Shown here in pieces: positions 36,088-49,101 of a stretch of 64,000 nt of DNA (position 1 is the stretch's first letter; every line of letters starts with the position of its first letter). The notes under the pieces are model-generated. The model was given only the letters and a program-made list of their open reading frames with translations, searched no databases and was not told where the DNA came from. A program made the translations under genes and the position numbers. Source of the DNA: Pterobdella sp. o SKG-2022 (lineage: Eukaryota; Annelida; Clitellata; Hirudinida; Piscicolidae); assembly GCA_964035795.1 (NCBI GenBank), contig OZ038321.1, forward strand, positions 28,424,307-28,488,306. Direction: 5' to 3'.

Positions 36088-39000
36088 ATGAGTGAGGCAA
36101 ATAATGGAAGCTCACAACAGGCAGACGTCGAAGGAAACTCAAACAAGTTGATAAAAAATGAGGTTCACATTTAAATCTCTATGCTAAAGGATTTTTAAAT
36201 GAAAAAAATTATTTCACAAGTCTAATAACATTTCAAACAGAAAAAAGGCACAAAAACTCAAGCTCTATGTGAAGATGGGGTGGGCCGAGGTAGATTTTAT
36301 TAAATAATTCACTATTTAACTTCTTCATATGTTTACATCATCTACTTAAGTTTGAATGATGAATTGAAGCTAGTAGTTGCAAAAGTTATTGTTGCAGAAG
36401 GGGATGCAGATCAGCTGTTAGAGGAGAACAACAAATTAAGGGAACAAAACCTTAAACTGCAAAAAATTTTAGCATCTGCAGGTTTGAATATTTGAAAAGA
36501 TTTTAGAAAGTTCTTACATCTTGGGTACTGCTATTGCAGGTGTGAAACTTGATGTGGATGCAGTTAAGAATGTGCTTGAGGTGACATCATCTCAACCTCT
36601 GCAAGCTGCCTCATTCCTCTCCGACATCCAAGACATCAAGGTCTCTGGAGGCCTCTTGCATGCTTCAGATGATGACTACAACACTTTCAACAACAACCGA
36701 GTGGAATGCTCATCTGATGTTCAAAACAAACCATCAAACATTGCTAGTCGAGAGTCGGATGACAATTTTGGAGCAGGGTCTACCACAGAGGTGGTGTGTG
36801 ACACATCAACTAATGTAGAAGAGGAACATCAGCCTGAGATGGACCTGTTTGCTGACCTGCGAGTTGACACCACTGTCAACATCAAGGCAGCCCAACAAAA
36901 AGATAAGAATCTCACTCTCAATTTGCCAGTTTCAAAAACAGACCAAAGTACAAAAACAACATACTCCAACCTGGAAAATATTGTAGATATATCTCCACCT
37001 CTTCCTACCTCCAGTCAGTTTAACTTTTCAACCATCTTTAACCCACCCTCATCTCTCCTCTCCAGTCACTTCAACCCCTTCACTCTTTCTCTTCCTGGCT
37101 CTAACCCCATTTTCAATGCTCCCCAAATGGATGGTCACTTATTCAACAATGCGTTCATCAACAATTTCATCACATCATCCATGTATCAATCCATCTCATC
37201 CACCAACCAACCAATCACTTCAATCACCCAACCTAGTCTCCCTCTCTTTACAGCATCATCAACCACTGATTCGTCAGCTGACAACACCCACCTATCGCTC
37301 CACCACAACCCGGCTTACCCCAATAATGCTCTCTTTTTCAACTCGGAGCTTCTCAATGACTCATCTGCCAGTATTTTCAACATCAATACTGGTGTAAACA
37401 ACATCACAAATAGTATTAGTCGTAGTGGCTCGAGTAGTACCAACAATCGCACCACAAACAGCAAAACAACAACAATTGCTAACATGTCCTTCATCAATGC
37501 TTTCAACAACATCAACACCATCACAACCAGCCTTAACAAGACAACTACTGCAACAAGCATTTCAAGTCAACTTTTATCAACAGCATCGATTGTAACCTCA
37601 CTTAACACCACCACTTCAACCATCAACACTTCTACTAACAACAAAAATCTCACAATATCTAGTTCAAAAGTCAATAGCAACATAAACTTGGTCAACTCTC
37701 TCAACAACATTGGGCAACTCAACAACAACATTCTCATCAACAACCTCGGACAACCAGTCTCTTTTGTTCATCCACAGCCTCTCTTTCTCAATGCCAACAC
37801 AGGAGTTTTGACCCCACATGGCAAGATTCTCTCCCCTGCGACCCCAAACTTTGTCACTCCTCAAACAAACATTTTCATGCCACCCAACTCCAACTCTCTC
37901 AACTTCATTCCTCAGGCCACTCCACTTTTCAATAGTTCTCAGTTAAAACCCCAAATGACCTTCAATATCCTGCCACAAAACACAAGCCGAGACTTTCTCA
38001 TGCTTCCAAATGGCAAGTTGGTGCCAATCAGCACCCAACCTTCCATCCTGCCTAACAACTCATCCCATCCCATGCAGAGCATCATCACAGGGTTTCCCAA
38101 TCAGATTCGTCTACAAACACCCCAGTACTTTAATCCCCGCAATCCTCAGTCCCTCAACCTGTTACCTCCATCATTCATCCAAAACCCTCCACTTAATGGG
38201 CTTCCTCTTCTTGCACCAAACCAACTGCCTCTGCAACTCCAGCAGGTCAGTCCAGACAATTCACAAACATCAATGCTGCAGTCACAGGGTCTCCTGGTTC
38301 CTCAGCCATGCATGACTGCCTACATCACCCCCGAGGGAACAATTGTTCTTTCACTCAACCAACAAGTGGCAAAAAAGTCAGATGATGCTTCTAAAAATAA
38401 TCAGAGTTCCTTGATTCTTGGTCAGGAGAAGAAAGCTCAACGAAGGATAATGCCCAAGCCTCCAACCAGCGACCCCCTCATCACCTCCAACCTCACCAAC
38501 ATTGTCTCCAAAACTAGCCACAGTGTTGACATCACAGATCTGAGTGATAAAAGTCAAAACAACTTCACAGCATCGTTTGTGTCTTCGATGCCAAGCATCT
38601 CTCTGCATGACAACTTCAACAAGCTGCCCATTGAGCTAGCTCCAATATCATCCAACATCGAATACAATTTTCTCCATCAAAATGAAGATCTTCTGAGAAA
38701 GAAGACAACACTGAAGAAGAAGGAGGGCACTTCAAATGAAAAAAAGAAACGAGTGAAGCAGAAACAAGAAGTGGCCACTTCAACTGCCACCACCACAACC
38801 ACCACTGAAGCTACCTCTGAGTCATTCCAGTCCATCTGTCTCGATTCCCTCAATGATTCCTACCCTCCCATCGATGATGACCAAGGAGACATCAACCAGT
38901 TCTCAGACCTCATTGTCATGGAGTCTGACCCTTCCTTCCATGCCACTCCTTTCCAACCAACCTTCTCTGACAACAAAGCTCCCATCTTGTTAGCCATTCA

Positions 39001-42000
39001 TTTCAACTTAATCAATTGTTATTCTTTATGTTATGCTGTTTTGAATTCTGCGAAGCAAAAATTATGAATTCAAAAGTTAAGGCACACAAATTGGTATGAA
39101 TAAGGTAGTTATTTTATAAATACAATTCTTTAGTGCTCATTAATTTTTTGAATTTATATTTTATGTTGAATAACTCGAACCAATCCACAGTGAGGTGAAG
39201 GGAGACAAGACGAGTGAAGAATCTATCTTTTGCACTGAGTCTCTTATGAGCTCTCTGGTGCAGCACCTCTCGGGGTCATTTAAAAACATTGACAAGAAAC
39301 AAAAGAAGAAGAAGAAGAAAACACAAAACAACCAACAAGCTGAAAAGTGTTTGGTGGTGGGGGAAGTAAGAAATGACTCAAATACTCCAAAAATTGAAAT
39401 TTCAACACCTTTAAAAACAAATCAAGATACAAAACTGCCATCAGAAATAATATCAGACAAAACAACAGAAAAAAATGTAGAGGATGTGGTGGATGGGTTG
39501 AAAGAAGATTTGGTTGTAGGTGGTTTGAAGGGTGATGTGGTGGTGGGTGGTTTGAAAGATGTGGTGGTGGGTGGTTTGAAAGATGTGGTGGTGGGTGGTT
39601 TGAAGGGTGATGTGGTGGTGGGTGGTTTGAAAAGTGATGTAGTTGTGAGTGGGTTGAAAGAAAATGAGGAAGTGGATGGGTTGAAAGAGGTTGTGGTGGC
39701 TGGGCATGACATGATTCCATTGAAGGTTGAAGAAGGAACACAAACAATGAAGATAAAGAAAAACAAAAAAATAAAATCAAGCAAACAACAAGACAAGGAG
39801 GAAGAAGTGAGTAAGGTAGAAAAGGAGGAATGTCAGAATGAAGTGCATTCCAATCTCATCACATCCACTGACCTCTTTCCTTCGTATCCTGATAAACTTC
39901 CTGATAAGAGATATGATGAAAACGAGGTGATTGACTTCAACCTTTGTGACTACAGTGTTGACCAGCTGAATAGTGTCAAGATCTCTGAACTGATTGACTC
40001 TTATGAGCTCATTAATAGATACCCTCCTTTTCTTCTAGATTTCCATAATGAGAACTGTGGAGAGAAAAGGAAGTGTAAGGAGGAAGAGAGAAATGTGAAG
40101 AAGATGAAGCTGTCAGAAGGTCGATGCAAGAACTGTGTCAACAAAGATGACTTGAATGCATTGGTTCAAAAAACTAAAAATAGCGATGACAAACAAGACA
40201 AAACTGAAACAAATTATAAAATAAATGACAAACAAGATGTTAAAAAATGTCAGAAGAGCAAGGACAACATATTTGAGAAAATCGGCAAAAGCACCTACCT
40301 CCAGAATGACCGACCACCAGATGAGCAGTCGAAGGCAGCCAGACACACCTCAATCACCTCACTCACACTAAACAAGAACTCTATTTACAAAAACCAACTC
40401 AACTTCTCAAAATGTTCCAAGTTCCTCTCAAAGAGTGCTGTCAAGACCTGTGATGTCAAGAGGGATGTTGAGCTTGACATGCCCAAGCTGGAACTCGTCA
40501 CCAACAACTTGTATCATGGGGTGGAAGACAAACCTCCTAATATCAAGATGTTCCATGAATCTCCCAAGCACATCCCCTCCCTTGACATGTTTGGCACCTC
40601 TTCCGATAAACCACCCCATGACCTTCCTTCACCCACCTCCGATGCATGCAAGAATGCTGACAATAAGAAGAAGAAACAGCATGAAAGTAAGAGGAGCAAT
40701 GACAAGTTTGAAGTGAAAAACAGGCATAAGGTTGATAAGGAAATGGTGCCAGACAAAAATAAAGCATTCAGTGACTCAAAAAGGGTTCCCACAGACAACT
40801 TAAAGAACAAAAATGACAAATTAACTAAGGAGGCATCCAAAAATAGAGACACAGATAAGCTGCCACAAAACAAACCTTTTGAAAGCACCATTCCACCTAC
40901 CCAGGAAAAGAAATGCTCCGATGTCAACCATACGAAAGATGCCTGCAAAGTCAATGAAGCAAAAATACCCAATAACAATAATAACTTGAGCGAGTCATAT
41001 GAACACACAATGGACCAACGCAAGAATGATAATGAGGGTACCAAAGGGTCGAGAGAGTTCAATGCTGATGGAGCAAATTATTTCTCGGACAAACATCAAA
41101 TATCAAAGTGTGCTGAGGATGAAGAGGAGGAGGATGGTGAAGAAGAAGATGAGGATGAAGACGATGATGGTAACAAGGATGATGGTGGTTATGATGAGTA
41201 TTACAATGCTGAGGGCATCAACAGTCAAGTGGCGAGCAGGGAGAAGGGGCTGAGTGACTACAACAACAATATGTACGAGCAGGAGACGCCCATCTACAAC
41301 AACCCTGATGCTTACAACTTCAAGGAAAAGTGCCCACAAAACGAATGCATAAAAGACAACTTGCCGAAAGAGGCCTACAACACACAACAACAGGCCAAGA
41401 AAGCCAAGTTAGAGCAGAATGACCAGAAGTTTTCTGACCGCACAACCACCCCATCTAACAACTCCCACAAAAATAAATCCTATGATGAAATGACGTCAGC
41501 AAACATGGCGGACGTGACGTCGACCTTCAACCACGTGACCTTTATGGAGAGTAATGTGGTGTGCACTCCCTCTACCAACAGTCCCAGCACTTTTAACAAC
41601 AACAATAATAATAATAACAACAATGGTGGTGGCAACAGTAATACTAATAATGGCAACAACAATAGCAACGTTAACAGCAATTTCACTATCAGTTTCAATG
41701 CATTCAACAACGCTAACAATTGCAACAACAGTACATGTTCCAACCCGTACTTCTACTCAGTTGACGACAACAGCAAAAAGTTTACATACCCCAACATCTT
41801 TGCCCCCTCACTCTTCCCTGACCCATACAATTCCAGCTGTTCACAGTTCTCCACCTTTCCAGCAGGCTCCACTTTTGAGCCCTCATTCATGCTACCTCAC
41901 TGTCTCTCCTTCGACTCCACACCTACTCCTGGCTTCAACTACTACAATGACTCTTCCAGATACTCCCACTTTGGCTACCCTTCCCTCAAAAACTCCTCCG

Positions 42001-43181
42001 ATTCTTCATGCAACAACAATAACACATTCTTCCCTGGTAACTCCATATTATCTGAATTTCCATCGTGTAGTTTGGAGACAAAGAAGATGAGTACATTCCA
42101 GACAGGGTCACGAAGCCATCAAGGTTCAAAGGAGGAGTCATGCAAGAATGTCCGAGGAGATTTCTCGAGGAAGGACTCATTCGGGGATTTTGAGCACCAG
42201 TTTATGTTGGTGGGCAACAATGCAGACAAGATGCATTACTTTGATGGCAGCAACTATGACTCAAACTTTGACGCCAAGAGTTACAGTTTCCAAAAAAGTG
42301 ACAACATCAAAAATCAAAAAAATAACTCTTCATTTTACAAAAACAATTCCAACCCTCTAAACAGTCCACCACTCCACCATCACCCCCTGCTCTTTGACCA
42401 GAAGAATGCCAACTGTTTTGGCACTGGTTTTGACCTTCCTTTCGGTGCTTCCAATTTCAACTCTTTCATGGAGAACTGTGGAATCATGGACCAGTCATTC
42501 ATGCAACCAACCACCTTCAGTCAATTCTATGGCAAGGATCCTATGGAAGAGAAGAAATCAAACAAATCAACATCAAATAAAATGTATCCACCCAACATCA
42601 AACAGAACATGTCTTCTTCTTCTAACACCACCCCTTCTAACACCATCACAAAATCCAAGTCAAAAAGTTCAAAAAAGTCAACCACAAAAAATGAGAATGC
42701 TTGCATGTTCAACCACACCTCTACGGCCCTCAAGATCGACACAGACCCCTCCTACTACCCATCCCTCAAAAACTCACCCACAAACAAATTCAACTCTCAG
42801 TATTCCTCAAGCTCTAACAGGAGAGCCTCCATGAATCTGGGAGTGGAGTATGTATCCACACAGATCTTGGGTTCTTCAGGCTCTCATCCAGCTCCCCCTC
42901 TCGGCCTCAACCACTTCTTTCCAGAGATGGACCTTCCAAACAGCTACCTCAAATTTGGGAATTCTTCTGAACTTGACACCATGCCTCTGCACCATTCACA
43001 GCAAAAAAGCAACCAGCAGGGAGGAGGTGCCATGTTGACTGACCTCAACCCCTTCTTCCACCCACCCTCCCAATACTCCCTCGACACTCCAGCTTACTTC
43101 AACCAACCCAACACCTCATCACCTTTCTCGCCATTCAACATCAGAATGCCCCGAATGTACAACCACAACAGCTCTTTCTGA
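36088..43181 (+). CDS. Large low-complexity protein with N-terminal leucine zipper, family not assigned
   Basis: Five exons: 36088-36162, 36241-36289, 36398-36481, 36540-38988, 39191-43181; phase is kept and the product is 2,215 aa. The start ATG has an in-frame TGA two codons upstream. Residues 48-62 contain leucines every seventh residue (LLEENNKLREQNLKLQ), a short leucine zipper or coiled coil. The next 800 residues are Ser/Thr/Asn/Pro/Gln-rich. From about 925 the protein has a poly-Lys patch, a Gly-Leu-Lys/Val repeat (about 985-1050), many Lys/Asp-rich stretches, an acidic tract near 1529, an 11-residue poly-Asn run near 1688 and a Phe/Tyr/Pro/Ser-rich C-terminus. Such features suit a nuclear transcription-related or condensate-forming protein. 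Length and zipper recall USF3, but no bHLH is encoded here, so I do not assign it. Donor 38989 (TT/GTTAGC) is weak. Poly(A) signal 43596-43601. Confidence 0.72.
39496..39690 (+). repeat. Coding minisatellite, GLK-DVVV units
   Basis: Six to seven degenerate units encoding variants of GGLKGDVVV or GGLKDVVV, built from the DNA words gatgtggtggtgggtggttt. Units differ by whole codons, so the frame is kept. It lies within the 3,991-bp last exon of the large gene. Confidence 0.85.
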
Positions 43182-43791
43182 CATCCAGTGTTGATCCATG
43201 CCAGGGATGAAATCTCAAGATGAAACTGCAAATTTATTGTTACGATCACTCGTTTGTGAATATTTATCACACGGTTCGTATATTAGACTTTTATTTTAAT
43301 TGGTCAATTGTACATAGATGCACGCCATTCCAAGCTTGTCCGTGTATTTGTTACCACTTTAATTATAGTATCTTTGTTACCACTTTACTTATCGTATCTT
43401 TGTTATTTAATCATCGTCTCTTTGTTACAAATCATTGGGAATCCATTTAGAGTTAAGTATTGAAAGTCATTTTGTACAGATAGTTCAGGCTTCTCTAGAC
43501 CACTTTGGCTACTCCTTGTTTTGTAAATTCTCAACGTTTTTAAATTGTTTTGCATTAGTCGAGTTGAGTTTGAGTTAGTTCACCTCTTGACACAAAATAA
43601 AGTCATTTTGAAGTTTTTATCGTACAAACAATTTTACAAATTCCACATTTTACACTTATCGAAAAGTTACAATGGATTGGATCACGGACATGATTTCATG
43701 GAAATATCACTCACATCCACCAACCAATATATATACTCCACCAAACACAATGTCTATTCACACCACCACCCACCAAAATAAACACGAAAGG

Positions 43792-45639
43792 TTAAGAGTT
43801 GAGAGATCGGAATATGGGCAGATCTCTAAAGAGGCTCTCAGGCAGGTGGGTGCAATGGGTCGATTCGAAGTCCACCATGTAGTCACGTGCCTGTACGTGG
43901 GGGTTGGTGATGTGGGGCACGGGTTAGGGGTGTGTGATTGATAATGAAAACTCAATACTTGAACAAGTACCAACAATGTTGATGAGCGCTCGTTCCTTGC
44001 TCTCTTTCGAAAGACTGGTTCCTGCGTTATTGAAAATCATTTTAAACACACATACAGAATATCAAAAAACACAATATTAAAATAAAAACCACACAAAAGT
44101 CACCGAGATCAGAGGGAAATGTGACGTCATCAGAGACCGAAACGTTCTCATTAGTCTCCTCGTAGCTGTTCAAGATAGCGGCTGTGTGTGGTGGTGACGT
44201 TTAATATCATCGCGCTCGTTTTCTTCTTACGAAAAACTCATTATATTTTAAATCTTAGAGACATATGACTGAGTATCTCAGAGACATATGACTGGACATC
44301 TTAGATGCCAGCACCTTTGCCGAGGTAAAACATTACATTGTGAGGCGTGGTGTAACAACGTCTGATGTAGCAACATAGTAACATTTAATACAAAGATACC
44401 TTGCGTGTTTTTGTCTGTGGACAACCAGTTCTGCAACACCTTCTCTCCCTCGTCCTTCATCAGCTCTGGGTACCTGGGCAGGGTGCATGCAAACATTTAT
44501 AAGCTTAATGACAGTAATAGTTTTATGAAATCGATATCAATAACAAAAAATTTAATTTTTAATAATTAAAATGTTTCTAATTAATAATTTCCATTATGCA
44601 AAGACGAGGCACCTGTGTTGGAGAACCTGGCAGAGGAGGTAGTTGCCTCTGTTTGAACCCAGCAAGTCACTCTCCCTGCCAATCATTTGCAGCCATTTTA
44701 TATTAATTTTATTAGAGCCATTTTATTAGAGGTATTTTTTCAATATTATTATTATAATGATTACTAATGTTATTATTTTTGTTGAGCACATACGACGTAG
44801 TGATGATCTCATCCTTGGTTCTGCGCACCAGACACAACTTCCCTGGGTACCTGACGTCATCACCATGCTTTAATATCATCCTCACCATCATCAGTGAAAG
44901 AATTTTTCACATTTATATAGCGCCAAGAAAAATTAAGGTGCATCATCATTTATTAATGTGATGTCGTACTTGCATAAAAGTTGAGCGTTGTTGAGGTTGA
45001 GGTGTGAGGGAATCATCAGGTTTATCAGAGATTCTGCAATCGAGATGCTGATGTTGAATAGTGACAGCTTAGCATCGTCACCACCCACATCACTCACCAT
45101 ATACCACCAACTCACTACATACCATAACATCACTCCTTATCATCCTCGTCAAACATCCTCCCTCTACTCTACTCAACACCCTGCATTAAACTAGACCACA
45201 CCTCACCACCCCCTCCACTGACTCCAGCTCTGAGGCATATGAGACTGAGCGAGGGGCAGGATGTGGTCGAAGGAAGCATCAAGCACCACTGCACACACAT
45301 CAGGGTACACCATAGAAGCCCATGAAGCAGTGTACCCCCCGATTGACCAGGCAAACAACACCACGTCCTCCACTCTGAAACCCAACACCTCCAAACTGTA
45401 CTGCATTACTGCATCGATGGCGCTCTGCTCCTGACTCGGCAGAGGACTCCCCTGTGCATCATCATCATGGTTGTTACTTATTTATAACACACACAAGTAT
45501 TATAATCTTGAGACAATATGATGCTAACAGTGCTGCCAGAGAATCCAGGATGATTCCAGCCAATCACAGAGAAGCCTGCCTCCATCGGGGTTGACATGCA
45601 GCCAATCTCATAAAAGCCTGAGTTCCCTTCTGAACACAC

Positions 45640-45697
<58 letters not shown>

Positions 45698-48229
45698 GTA
45701 TGGAGATAGTAGTGGTGGGTGGTGTTTTATGGTGGTAGTGTTGGTGTTTTATGGTGTTAGATGATGGTTGGTTTTGTATGGTATAGAACCAACCAGCTTG
45801 AGTCCTCTAACGTTGCCAGAGCTCCTGCGGTCAATGAAGAGGCAGTCAATGTCGTTGTGGTCACATGATCTCAACTTGATCCTCATGCCTTTGTGCTGTG
45901 TAAGAGGTTAGGAGGAAAAACAAAAATATAAGAGAAAAAGAAAGATACACACTCATACCAAAGGATACGACACAGACCTGGGCAACGAGCTTCTCCCTGC
46001 CCTCAATCAGAGCTGGAGCCAGAAGACCCTGCATGAAGCTCCAGCTGCCTGGATACAAGAGGCCTACTCCAAAGGTGTTGACACATGCACCACTATGGAG
46101 AGATAGGAGTTGTGTGAGGTAGTGGGGAGGTTGAGGTTTCGTGGAGTGGTGGTGGAGACATGATTCAAGTATTGTTGTGATGAATATAATATTTGATACC
46201 AGTTGATACTGTGTTGGGGATTACACAGTCTGATGTTATTGTGAATGAATGGAACTTTTGCCATGGTGTGAATAATAGTTATAGTGGTAAAGACGTCACC
46301 CAACCTTATGAGATACAAGAGGTAGTTGTTTTTGGTGGGTGTGTCCTTGTGTTGGCCACTGAAGTCACGTGCTTGGAACTCCACGGGCCATGCAGAAAAG
46401 TGGAAGTCATACCTCATCACTTTGTTCTGAAATTGTTTTTGAGGAGATGTTGGAGTTGGGATGATGAAAATGATAAAAGTGCTAAAAACAAGATAAAAAC
46501 AATAATAAAATGATAATAATTAATTCATTCTATTTTCAGGGACTGCTTCTTCAATCAATAATATGCTTGTTGTTATTTTTAGTACTTTATTATTATTATT
46601 GACGATCATTAATATAACCAGTTGAAAACAAATGATGCAAATATTGTTGCATGGGGATATTTCCTCCTCCTTGACTCCAAGCATGCTACCACCTTGTTTG
46701 ATTGGGAGGGATGTTGTTGGAAGGCAGTGAGGTGCTGCAAAAACTCTCGATACTCATGACTCATCAAACGACCTAGGGCTGCATTTGTGGTCATGAAATG
46801 AGACTAAGAAGATGATGATGAGAATTTATAAGACCTCAAAATGCTAGTGATATACAAAGTTTGATAACAACAATGATGATAATATCTGATCAACACAAAT
46901 GCATATGTGTGTGGTGATTGGCTGCCATGAAAAATGATCAATATAATGTGCATCATTTTAATCTATTTGTGCAAGTCAGCTGCTTTTGATTTGTTGTGGG
47001 ACATTTGTGATGCTAATGATGGCTTCAAGCTTAAAATTATGGAATTTTGATGCAAATTGTGAGGTTGAAATGTTGATATAAATTCATTTTGATGCAGCAA
47101 AGAGAATAATGTAATAATTATGATGATGGTGGAAATGTACGCAATGTTGATGATGTTGCAATCATAAGTTGAGCATCACTTCATTACAGTCAGCATCTTT
47201 CTCTTTTTCAAAGGATCACTGACTTCTTTCCATGACTTAATCTTCTCTTTCATTTCACCCTGTCATAGGCATATTCAAGATCTAATCCAAGCCCACAACA
47301 AAGGTTTTCCCTCATACTTATGATGACATAGTAATGATGATGAAATGACGTCATAATGATTTAATCAATCAAATCTTTTTTATAGCCTGTTTTTCTTTAC
47401 CAAGCATTTAATATTCACCCTCAACCCCTTTTTCTTCATCTCCGAACTCCATGTACTCAACTTCGCTAATAGCTCATCTATGGACTGAGCACTTACCATT
47501 AAGTTGTCAGCATATAAAATCTCCCAAGATGAATGGTACTGACCTCTAACAGCATGGGAGACTATGAAGATAGACATGACACACCCGACAAAGGGCAGAA
47601 GTTGTGTCACCCCCTCGGGACTCCACACTCCCCTCCGATGCCCCAAGTAAAACAACAATGGTGACAACCATCCCTTGAACCTCCAGAAAACATTCATCTG
47701 TGAATTGGGTGTTTTTGATTACTCATTTGGGGGTTAATTCATGCTTTGGTCTTTATTAGTTCAACCATTGAATTATGTTTTGTTGGGTTTTGGTGCTGAT
47801 TATGGTTTAAAGCATATTTAGTGGAACATCTATCTGAGTTAGAGCTTTAAGAAGAACCTGCTAAAAACTTTATGATATATAGAGCATAACCAACCAAATA
47901 AGCTTGAAAATTAAATATATAATTTCATGAATATGATTTCAGCCATGCTCACAAGAAAAAATTTGGATACTGACCCATTTCAAGATGCTTCCTGAAAATC
48001 TTTCAGCCACATTCCTTTCATACAAATGACTCTGAAATGTTTGAAGCTTTCAAATAAATACTTTATAAATGAATGTTTTAAATTTAAAACTACGATTGCA
48101 TAAGATGCGTATCAAAAAAGGAAATTTTAAAATATACAAGCAATACAAATTCAAACTTACTTCCACATCATCCTTTTCATAAATCTTATATAAATCAGGA
48201 CCGGTAAAAAATTTTAAAAATTTATTCAT
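43792..48229 (-). CDS. ABHD16A: ABHD16-type phospholipase/monoacylglycerol lipase
   Basis: Fifteen exons on the minus strand: 48161-48229, 47975-48031, 47544-47697, 46693-46772, 46305-46426, 45978-46092, 45794-45895, 45529-45642, 45223-45451, 44970-45033, 44794-44850, 44613-44675, 44400-44473, 43975-44021, 43792-43890; phase is kept and the product is 481 aa (vertebrate ABHD16A about 558). The family hydrolyses phosphatidylserine to lyso-PS at the endoplasmic reticulum. The N-terminus has the conserved GPDLYKIYEKD and one or two hydrophobic segments in exon 3 (SPLLFYLG, LLPFVGCVMSIFIVSH). The alpha/beta-hydrolase core has WNHPGFSGS, the nucleophile Ser307 in FAWSIGGYTASW, Asp382 in RRTKDEIITT and His461 in ESTHCTHLP. 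The tail converges on the large gene (stop codons 610 bp apart). Exon 2 was found from phase and similarity. Family sure; A versus B paralogue less so. Confidence 0.92.
45644..45696. repeat. (TG)n dinucleotide repeat abutting a lipase splice acceptor
   Basis: About 26 TG units. On the minus, transcribed strand this is a (CA)n run that ends directly in cacag, the acceptor of ABHD16A exon 8 at 45642. Confidence 0.95.
47380..47543 (-). mobile_element. Non-LTR reverse transcriptase fragment in lipase intron 3
   Basis: Minus-strand frame reads SSWEILYADNLMVSAQSIDE then LLAKLSTWSSEMKKKGLRVN, the palm motif of a retrotransposon reverse transcriptase. The catalytic YADD is YADN. It begins directly at the donor of ABHD16A exon 3 (AGAG/GTCAGT) and in the same orientation; the frame continues open from the exon across the splice site. 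Only about 55 codons remain. Confidence 0.75.
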
Positions 48230-49094
48230 TGTATATTTATCCTAAGCCGTTTTTAATAATTCAAATTTGTCACGAAAATGTCTTTTATTATTAAAATTAA
48301 AAAACTAAATGAAGATAATTTATATTAATTGAATATCGTCCATTATTGATTATTTCTTTTATTGGAAACTGAATTTAATTCAGCAAAAAATGAAACTTTT
48401 AATTGTTAATCAGGTTATTGAGCTTTTAAATACTCTTCGCCAAAAAAATAATTTTTTCATAAATTTTCCATTAAAAGTCACATAAAAATAATTCACAAAT
48501 TTATCATTTTAAAAGTTTTTTTGATTGGAGTTAGATACTATCTTTCAAAATAATTTTAAAAAATATTTTCAATTATAAATATTTTTAATCATCAATGAAA
48601 TTTTAATCAAAATGTATTATCAGTTTTTAGATCAAGGACTTACTTATGTTCAAAAATTGTTTCCGTACAAAATATTTTAAAGATTTTGGGCAAAACTCTT
48701 GTAATTGTTTTTATTTTTTTCGTATTATTGTTTTTTCTACATAATTTTGTTTTTTGCATACCGTGTCTGTATGGTTTTTGGCAACAATTTTGACGGAAGT
48801 GAATTTCTTTTAATTTTTTTATTATTCGTCTATTTTTTTAATTTAACACTCTAAAAACTGAGTGTTTATCATTTTTTATTACAAGGTAAATTCTTTTATC
48901 AACATTTCACACATACGCATCCTTTATTTTGTGAAAAAGATTATTTTATTTCACCCATGCTTTTATAATGCTAATCAGCTGAACCGGCATAAGTTTGCAA
49001 CATAAGAATTTTCAGAAAATTTTGTTATTTCTTTTTAATAATTTTTTTGTTTCTACTCTGGATTATTAACATTTTTTAATCAAAAATTCTGCAG
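48230..49094. other. Head-to-head intergenic spacer, probable promoters
   Basis: About 870 bp of AT-rich sequence between the divergent lipase (-) and ELAV-like (+) genes. No TATA or other clear element. A 5'UTR intron acceptor (aaaaattctgcag) ends at 49094, so part of this is intron of the ELAV-like gene. Confidence 0.5.
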
Positions 49095-49101
49095 TTACGC
49101 T

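Noticed and set aside
39280..39796. Antisense His/Pro/Thr-rich frames opposite the large gene
   Set aside because: Shadows of the coding minisatellite on the sense strand.
40514..41062. 182-residue antisense frame
   Set aside because: Lies opposite a long intact sense exon and has no domain or splice context.
36088..43181. Firm identification of the large gene as USF3
   Set aside because: Only length and a short zipper agree; the defining bHLH is absent from the exons found.
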